Assembly: GCA_001603615.1 (NCBI GenBank)
Contig: LUZL01000193.1
Span: 1-11,706 of the forward strand
Direction of reading: 5' to 3'
Length of the DNA stretch: 11,706 nt
Source: Bacteroidales bacterium Bact_20
GTDB lineage: Bacteria > Bacteroidota > Bacteroidia > Bacteroidales > DTU049
The position numbers and the translations under genes are program-made. Shown piece by piece: positions 7,102 through 11,706 of this stretch (its first letter is position 1; every line of letters begins with the position of its first letter). A model generated the notes under the pieces. It did no database searches. It had not been told where the DNA came from and saw only the letters and a list, made by a program, of their open reading frames with translations.

Positions 7102-8407
7102 TTTGTTTTTTATAATTTTCTAATATAGTATGAAATTTCTTTGCTAAATTTTCTCTACTATATATCTCTTTTTGTGGATAATTTATTAACAATTTATCAC
7201 CATTTATATACTTTTGATAAATAGATAGAATGAATTCTTTTATTCCCTCTATGTCGTCCCAATCTATCATTTTAGCATAATCAGAATTTCCCAAGATCAT
7301 CGCAGCGTCACCATCTGTCGGTCCTATACCTAGAATAGGTCTGCCAGCAGCTAAATATTCAAAAATTTTACCAGTAATTATACTTTTAGCAGATGCAGAA
7401 CGTGGTATTATTAGTAACAAAATTGACGCTTCCTGTTGTGCATTTATTGCTTCAGCATGTGGCACAGATGAAATTATTTCTGTATATTTATCTAAATTGT
7501 ATTTTTTGATGTCATTAACGATACTGCCGTCAATATTCCCTATTAATTTAATTTTTAAATAATTAGAGAAAGTATCATTTTCTTTTGCTAATATGCTGAT
7601 GGCTTCCCAAAGATTATCTATATCACTTTTTGGTGAAAGTATTCCAGTATACACAATATTAAAATAGTTATCACTATTTTGTTTTTCTTGATTTTGTATG
7701 ATTGAATGTTCAAAACCATTCTCTACAATATAATATTCTCTATTATGAATTTTATTTAATATTTTTAATAAAGAATTACTAACAGTAGTAACAATATCAG
7801 CTGACTGCAAAACAGACTTTTCGTAATATTTTGTTTTTTTTAAAGAATATTTACTAGGATTAAGTGTTTCAATAAAATATATTTCTGACCATGGATCTCT
7901 AAAATCTGCGACCCAGATTAATTTATTATCAAAATATTGCTTTAATTTGAGGCCTATCAGATGAATACTATGTGGCGGACCAGTTGTTACTATTACATCA
8001 ATATTATTTTGTTCTATATATTTTTTTAAAAATTTATATGAAGGTTTTACCCAAAAAACTCTGGAATCTGGGATAAAAACATTAGCCCTAAACCATAAAC
8101 CTATTTTTTGTATAAAAGATTTTTTGTCGCTAGCAGTACTCATCCCTAATCCTATTTTGTTTTTTTCACCAGCAGCTTTGTTATACATATGTGCAGGATC
8201 CCAAATAGGCTTTTTGATAATTTTTAATTTTGGTGAAATATCTTTAGATAAAGTACCATCCAATATTTGATAATCTTGAGTATCTGGAGCATATATTGTA
8301 ACACTATTACCAGGGATATCTGCCAAATGATTAGCCATATATAACCATCGCTGTACCCCGCTACCACCAGCTGGAGGCCAGTAATAAGTTATTATTAAAA
8401 TATTCAT
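7079..8407 (-). CDS. Glycosyltransferase family 4-like (GT-B fold)
   Basis: The 442-residue cytoplasmic or membrane-associated enzyme is predicted to move a sugar from a nucleotide-sugar donor to a glycan or lipid acceptor, probably in envelope polysaccharide synthesis. The N-terminal acceptor domain starts with MNILIITYYWPPAGGSGVQR, where G14-G15-S16-G17 forms the glycine loop typical of this group. It continues with TGPPHSIHLIG and WVADFRDPW, blocks I know from Bacteroidota GT4 proteins. The donor domain begins near IVYTGILSPKSD and contains SAKSIITGKIFEYLAAGRP (E350), the region that binds the nucleotide sugar. There is no transmembrane segment. The start overlaps the stop of the upstream DUF4834 gene as ATGA, suggesting coupled translation, and the 3' end overlaps uvrA by 23 nt. 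Donor and acceptor cannot be read from the sequence. Confidence 0.9.
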   Translation of the reverse strand: MNILIITYYWPPAGGSGVQRWLYMANHLADIPGNSVTIYAPDTQDYQILDGTLSKDISPKLKIIKKPIWDPAHMYNKAAGEKNKIGLGMSTASDKKSFIQKIGLWFRANVFIPDSRVFWVKPSYKFLKKYIEQNNIDVIVTTGPPHSIHLIGLKLKQYFDNKLIWVADFRDPWSEIYFIETLNPSKYSLKKTKYYEKSVLQSADIVTTVSNSLLKILNKIHNREYYIVENGFEHSIIQNQEKQNSDNYFNIVYTGILSPKSDIDNLWEAISILAKENDTFSNYLKIKLIGNIDGSIVNDIKKYNLDKYTEIISSVPHAEAINAQQEASILLLIIPRSASAKSIITGKIFEYLAAGRPILGIGPTDGDAAMILGNSDYAKMIDWDDIEGIKEFILSIYQKYINGDKLLINYPQKEIYSRENLAKKFHTILENYKKQINNHSNI

Positions 8408-8637
8408 TTTTTTCTTTCTTTGTATTTAATTTCTTCTATATCAGATACATTTACTTTATTTTTATTGTATCCTTTGGGGAATTTTATTTTGACATTTTTG
8501 CCTTTAGCGATCTCAGAATGGCTATCTATATTGTCTTGATATTGTTTAAATCTTTTTTTTAAAAAAATTGGCAAAAGTCTCCTTGTCAGCCAAAATAAAA
8601 TTAATAATCCTAATATGAAGTAAAATATAAAGTTCAT
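8404..8637 (-). CDS. Small membrane protein, DUF4834-like
   Basis: The 77-residue product begins with one hydrophobic helix (about residues 2-17, FIFYFILGLLILFWL), then a basic stretch (TRRLLPIFLKKRFKQ), and ends in a charged cytosolic tail containing VSDIEEIKYKERKK. The layout of helix, RxLLP, KKRF and a C-terminal (D/E)-rich EEIK motif matches my memory of the Bacteroidota family DUF4834, whose function is unknown. It is probably a single-pass inner membrane protein with the tail inside. It is the first gene after a candidate promoter and shares an ATGA overlap with the downstream glycosyltransferase gene, so the two are likely co-expressed. The family name is by recall and not by search. 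Confidence 0.7.
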   Translation of the reverse strand: MNFIFYFILGLLILFWLTRRLLPIFLKKRFKQYQDNIDSHSEIAKGKNVKIKFPKGYNKNKVNVSDIEEIKYKERKK

Positions 8638-8656
8638 AACTTAATAAATTTATTTA

Positions 8657-8664
8657 CAAAATTA
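8657..8664 (-). promoter_or_regulatory. Candidate -7 box for the DUF4834-glycosyltransferase pair
   Basis: The minus strand reads TAATTTTG here, a full TAnnTTTG match 19 nt before the ATG at 8637, giving an expected leader of about 14 nt. It lies in the 53-nt gap between the PAP2-like gene and DUF4834. No TTTG is visible 19-20 nt upstream. It suggests that these two genes can be transcribed apart from rpoN, although read-through from rpoN is also possible because no terminator is visible. Confidence 0.45.
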
Positions 8665-8690
8665 TAAAAAAACCTTGTCATGTTTTATTC

Positions 8691-9302
8691 CTACATAAAT
8701 AACACACTCAATCCACTTAATACTCCTAAAATAGCTCCAGTGAATAATTGTAAACTATTATGTTTACCTGCTAAATGTCTTGCATAGCATGCTAATCCCC
8801 ACAGTATTGGTATTATAACTATTATCCATAAAATATGAATTTCTATTAATCTAGATTGCAAAACATATAATGAACTAAATAATGACATCCATCCTGCACT
8901 ATGTATGCTCACATTCATAAATGTGCTAAAAATTACCAGTAAAATTGTCAATATAATTGAGATTTTTATTGGTAATAAATAAAATAATGGAATATGTATT
9001 TTTTTGAAAAAAAAGTATAAAAAAAAGCCAGATAATAGTATAATTAATAAAATTTTTATTCTATCTATAGATATAGAACTATCAATACTTTCTATTAATC
9101 CTAATTGTTGAGAAAAAATAATAACAATTGTAGGTAGTACGATCATTATTATAATTAGCAACCACAAATATGATTTATAAAAATTAACATTCAAAAAAGA
9201 ATTTAAAAAATAACCAGAATTTATTAAAACTATTGCAAACCAAAGTGGTATAAATACTGGGTGCAAAACAAAAGATAAAGTTTGACTAATGAATCTTTTC
9301 AT
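8691..9302 (-). CDS. Polytopic PAP2-superfamily-like membrane protein with divergent catalytic motifs
   Basis: The 203 residues are almost entirely hydrophobic, with about six membrane helices. The start (MKRFISQTLSFVLHPVFIPLWF) and the later motifs resemble Bacteroidota proteins related to PAP2 lipid phosphatases. SIHSAGWMS (H134) occupies the place of the PSGH motif. A-R175-x5-H181-x3-Q185 follows the SRx5HxxxD motif, with alanine for serine and glutamine for the terminal aspartate. The first motif (Kx6RP) is not seen. By family knowledge PAP2 enzymes remove phosphate from lipid carriers such as undecaprenyl pyrophosphate; the changes here leave activity open. The gene starts 11 nt after rpoN and is very likely co-transcribed with it. 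Confidence 0.65.
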   Translation of the reverse strand: MKRFISQTLSFVLHPVFIPLWFAIVLINSGYFLNSFLNVNFYKSYLWLLIIIMIVLPTIVIIFSQQLGLIESIDSSISIDRIKILLIILLSGFFLYFFFKKIHIPLFYLLPIKISIILTILLVIFSTFMNVSIHSAGWMSLFSSLYVLQSRLIEIHILWIIVIIPILWGLACYARHLAGKHNSLQLFTGAILGVLSGLSVLFM

Positions 9303-9313
9303 CTTCTATGAAA

Positions 9314-10813
9314 TTATAGTTCTTTTCTAAGGCGAGCTACAGGTATATTTAATTGCTCTCTATACTTGGCTATGGTTCTACGAGCAATTATGTATCCTTT
9401 TTCTTCTAATATTTTAGCTAATTCATCATCAGTGAGAGGATTAGATTTATCTTCATTTTCTATAAGTTCTTTTAAGATAGCTTTGATTTTTTTATTAGAA
9501 ACCTCTTCGCCTGATTGTGTTCCTAAGGAGTCAGAGAAAAAATGTTTTAGTAGAAAAGTGCCATAAGGCGTAGCTACATATTTACTATTAGCTACTCTAC
9601 TGACAGTAGATATATCCATATTTATCTTATCAGCTATGTCTTTTAGTATCATAGGTTTTAGTTTAGTTTCATCACCAGTTAGGAAAAAATCTTTTTGTGT
9701 TTCCATGATAGCTTTCATAGTCATATATAAAGTGTTTTGTCTTTGTTCTAAAGCATTAATAAACCATTTAGCTCCATCAATTTTTTGTTTAATAAATTGT
9801 AATGTTTCTTTCTTCTTAGGATCATCATTAGGATCTCTAGACAAACTCTCATATAATTTTTCATATTTTTTGCTAGTTCTCAAAAAGGGAATGTTATAAT
9901 TATTAAGAGTTAGCTCTAGCTCACCATCATTTATAGTTATTACAAAATCTGGAATAATGCTCATCGCTTGACTACCTACCTGAGCCTGAGAATTACCTGG
10001 CTTCGGATTGAGTTTCAGAATCTCTGAAATAGCAGATTTTAACTGTTCTTCAGTAATATTAGCTTTTTTTATTATCAGTTCATAATGTTTTTTAGTAAAT
10101 TCTTCATAGTAATTTTCTAGAATTTCTATTGCTAGTAATACCTCTGGGGTCTTTTGCGGTGTAGCCTTCAATTGTAGTAATAGACACTCTTTCAAATCTC
10201 TAGCAGCTATACCAGGTGGATCAAATTGTTGAATTATTTTTAGAACCTTTTCCACTTCTTTTTGATCTGTTTGTACTGCTCTGATAAATAATAAGTCATT
10301 TACAATAGCATCTACACTTCGTTGCAGATAACCATTGTCATCTATATTACCGATTATATATTCTCCGATTATTCTTTCTTTTTCACTTAAATTTTTATAA
10401 TCTAATTGTTCTATTAAACTATCTATTAAACTATTGTTTGTATAATATTGAAAATTAGATGTGCCAACATCTGAGCTATTATTTATATATAAATTATAAT
10501 CTGACATTTCGTCGTCATTATTCAGATATTCATCTATTCCATCATCATAATTGTCTTCTGTTATTTCATTATCTTGATTATTTGTTGTATAGTCTTCATT
10601 CACATCAATGTCATCTAGTTCTTTTGTTGTATTATCAGTGTCAGTAATGTCTATATCTGGATCATCCATAGATTCTAGTGCAGGATTATTCTCTAGCTCT
10701 TCTTTAATCCTCTGCTCTAGCTCAGAAATAGGTAATTGTATCAACTTCATCAATTGAATCTGCTGAGGAGATAGTTTTTGTAAAAGTCTAAGTTGCTGAC
10801 TTTGCTTTAGCAT
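9314..10813 (-). CDS. rpoN: RNA polymerase sigma-54 factor
   Basis: Sigma-54 directs RNA polymerase to -24/-12 promoters that need an AAA+ activator. With the ATG at 10813 the protein is 499 residues. Region I is the glutamine- and leucine-rich activator-contact segment (LKQSQQLRLLQKLSPQQIQLM, to about residue 46). Region II (about 47-120) is strongly acidic and asparagine-rich. The core-binding domain follows (SLIEQLDYKNLSEKE onward). The helix-turn-helix lies around ILKDIADKINMDISTVSRVANSKYVATPYG, and the RpoN box ARRTIAKYRE is at 477-486, near the C-terminus. The frame can be extended to a TTG at 10834, but that TTG is part of the -7 promoter box, and region I begins exactly at the ATG. 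The PAP2-like gene follows after 11 nt; cstA is divergent. No activator gene or -24/-12 site is evident in this window. Confidence 0.97.
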   Translation of the reverse strand: MLKQSQQLRLLQKLSPQQIQLMKLIQLPISELEQRIKEELENNPALESMDDPDIDITDTDNTTKELDDIDVNEDYTTNNQDNEITEDNYDDGIDEYLNNDDEMSDYNLYINNSSDVGTSNFQYYTNNSLIDSLIEQLDYKNLSEKERIIGEYIIGNIDDNGYLQRSVDAIVNDLLFIRAVQTDQKEVEKVLKIIQQFDPPGIAARDLKECLLLQLKATPQKTPEVLLAIEILENYYEEFTKKHYELIIKKANITEEQLKSAISEILKLNPKPGNSQAQVGSQAMSIIPDFVITINDGELELTLNNYNIPFLRTSKKYEKLYESLSRDPNDDPKKKETLQFIKQKIDGAKWFINALEQRQNTLYMTMKAIMETQKDFFLTGDETKLKPMILKDIADKINMDISTVSRVANSKYVATPYGTFLLKHFFSDSLGTQSGEEVSNKKIKAILKELIENEDKSNPLTDDELAKILEEKGYIIARRTIAKYREQLNIPVARLRKEL

Positions 10814-10831
10814 ATAAATTATTATTTTATA

Positions 10832-10863
10832 CAAAAATAATGATTTTATTGGTATTAATCAAA
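10832..10863 (-). promoter_or_regulatory. Bacteroidota-type promoter of rpoN (-33 TTTG, -7 TATTTTTG)
   Basis: On the minus strand, TTTG (10860-10863) is followed after exactly 20 nt by TATTTTTG (10832-10839). Both elements match the Bacteroidota primary-sigma consensus TTTG / TAnnTTTG, and the spacing is as expected. The predicted start of transcription at about 10826 gives a leader of some 12 nt before the ATG at 10813. It is the only promoter in the window with both boxes. The -33 box lies inside the left arm of the inverted repeat at 10854-10879. Confidence 0.65.
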
Positions 10864-10879
10864 ATATTTTTTGATTAAT
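10854..10879. repeat. Perfect 11-bp inverted repeat in the rpoN-cstA divergent region
   Basis: Arm ATTAATCAAAA (10854-10864) and arm TTTTGATTAAT (10869-10879) are exact reverse complements separated by TATT. The left arm covers the rpoN -33 box, and the repeat lies about 30-75 bp upstream of the cstA start. It is not GC-rich, and both genes point away from it, so a terminator is unlikely; an operator for a dimeric regulator is the better guess. Chance is not excluded in such AT-rich DNA. Confidence 0.5.
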
Positions 10880-10906
10880 TATTTACTACTTATTAAAGAT
10901 GTTTTA

Positions 10907-10914
10907 TAATTTTG
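10907..10914 (+). promoter_or_regulatory. Candidate -7 box for cstA
   Basis: TAATTTTG is a full TAnnTTTG match ending 16 nt before the ATG at 10931, with an expected leader of about 10 nt. No -33 TTTG is found at 19-20 nt; the nearest (10870-10873, in the right arm of the inverted repeat) is 33 nt away. A weak GGAG (10914-10917) lies 13 nt before the start codon, too far for a convincing ribosome binding site. Confidence 0.45.
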
Positions 10915-10930
10915 GAGTCAAAAAAAAGTC

Positions 10931-11706
10931 ATGGTTACCTTTTTATCTAGTATACTAATACTCATATTAGGATATTTATTTTATGGTAAATTTGTAGAAA
11001 AATTTTTTGGAGCTGATCCGCAACGTATAACCCCTGCCTATGCTATTAATGATGGAGTAGATTACATTCCTATGCCGTTATGGAAAGTATTCATTATACA
11101 ATTTTTAAACATAGCTGGTTTAGGACCAATATTTGGAGCTATCTTAGGAGCTATGTATGGACCTTTAGCATATTTATGGATAGTTTTGGGATGCATATTT
11201 ATGGGGGGAGTGCATGATTACTTCTCTGGTATGCTAAGCCTGCGAAATAATGGTGCTAGTCTACCAGAATTAGTAGGCAAATATTTAGGTAATTCTGTAA
11301 AACAGCTATTACGTGTTTTCACATTAATATTACTAATATTTGTAGGTGTGTCATTTGTTACAGGACCAGCAGAATTGCTACAAGAGCTCACTGGCAGCAG
11401 TAAAATGATTTGGCTTTACGTCATTTTTTCTTACTACCTTATAGCTACACTATTGCCTATTAACAAGATTATTGGCAAAATTTATCCAATTTTTGTCATT
11501 TTAGTTTTAATAATGGGGTTTTTTGCATTTGTTATGATAATGGTTAAATATTTTTCTGGTAATTTCCCAATGATGGAGCTAACTATAACAAATGCTAAAA
11601 ATTGGCATATATTCCCAGATAAAAACATACTATATCCAATGATGTTTATAGTGATATCTTGTGGTGCTATATCTGGCTTTCATTCTACCCAGTCTCCTAT
11701 GATGGC
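10931..11706 (+). CDS. cstA: Carbon starvation protein A family transporter, 3'-truncated by window edge
   Basis: The frame opens at ATG 10931 and is open to the end of the window (258 full codons). CstA is an inner membrane transporter, known in Enterobacteria for uptake of peptides or pyruvate when carbon is scarce. The N-terminal half shows the family landmarks in order: a first membrane helix (MVTFLSSILILILGYLFYG), then ITPAYAINDGVDYIP, AGLGPIFGAILGAMYGP, MGGVHDYFSG, RNNGASLPELVGKYLG, and GFHSTQSPMMA at the cut end. About seven hydrophobic helices are visible in the part present. It is transcribed away from rpoN, and the inverted repeat between them could control either gene. The call to family is firm; the transported substrate in this organism is not known. 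Confidence 0.94.
   Translation, partial: MVTFLSSILILILGYLFYGKFVEKFFGADPQRITPAYAINDGVDYIPMPLWKVFIIQFLNIAGLGPIFGAILGAMYGPLAYLWIVLGCIFMGGVHDYFSGMLSLRNNGASLPELVGKYLGNSVKQLLRVFTLILLIFVGVSFVTGPAELLQELTGSSKMIWLYVIFSYYLIATLLPINKIIGKIYPIFVILVLIMGFFAFVMIMVKYFSGNFPMMELTITNAKNWHIFPDKNILYPMMFIVISCGAISGFHSTQSPMM

Noticed and set aside
9366..9899. Plus-strand frames inside rpoN (also 10459-10647)
   Set aside because: They are antisense to conserved sigma-54 domains and encode nothing recognisable.
10814..10834. TTG start of rpoN at 10834
   Set aside because: The TTG is the end of the TATTTTTG promoter box, and region I begins at the ATG at 10813.
1..11706. Defence system, mobile element, CRISPR array, tRNA or a new multi-gene system
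   Set aside because: I saw no transposase, integrase, nuclease-helicase pairing, regular repeats with spacers, or cloverleaf; nearly every gene falls into a known family with ordinary context.

Overview
The window is clearly AT-rich, gene-dense bacterial chromosome, and several independent traits point to Bacteroidota. The first gene ends in a type IX secretion (T9SS) type A sorting domain. The small gene at 8404-8637 looks like the Bacteroidota-specific DUF4834 family. Several genes are preceded by the Bacteroidota primary-sigma -7 box TAnnTTTG, and start codons lack strong Shine-Dalgarno sequences. kdsB implies a Gram-negative outer membrane with Kdo-containing LPS. I cannot resolve the class or genus from this window.

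Layout: (1) 1-1117 (+) is the C-terminal part of a secreted M1 metallopeptidase, cut by the left edge. (2) It meets kdsB (-) tail to tail with an 11-nt overlap. (3) From a short divergent promoter region, a lipoprotein of the serine beta-lactamase/esterase fold runs right (1925-3049). (4) 3050-3294 holds no complete gene, but the minus strand carries a start-less 50-codon open stretch that looks like a gene remnant. (5) 3295-4152 (+) is a secreted protein of unknown function that seems to contain an internal duplication. (6) A possible 22-codon micro-ORF and then uvrA (4276-7101, +) follow. (7) uvrA overlaps the 3' end of a minus-strand group by 23 nt. Read in its own direction, that group is rpoN, a PAP2-like membrane protein, a DUF4834 membrane protein and a family-4 glycosyltransferase. 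(8) cstA (+) starts from a region divergent to rpoN and runs off the right edge.

Most of the genes concern the cell envelope or housekeeping: Kdo activation, glycosyl transfer, a lipoprotein hydrolase, a T9SS cargo peptidase, DNA excision repair, sigma-54 transcription and peptide/pyruvate-type uptake. rpoN and the PAP2-like gene are 11 nt apart. The DUF4834 gene and the glycosyltransferase share an ATGA overlap, and a good -7 box just upstream suggests a separate or additional promoter.

I see no mobile element, CRISPR array, RNA gene or defence system, and no evidence of a novel multi-gene system. The most interesting items are the duplicated orphan secreted protein, the perfect inverted repeat over the rpoN promoter, the minus-strand gene remnant, and the PAP2-like protein with altered catalytic motifs.
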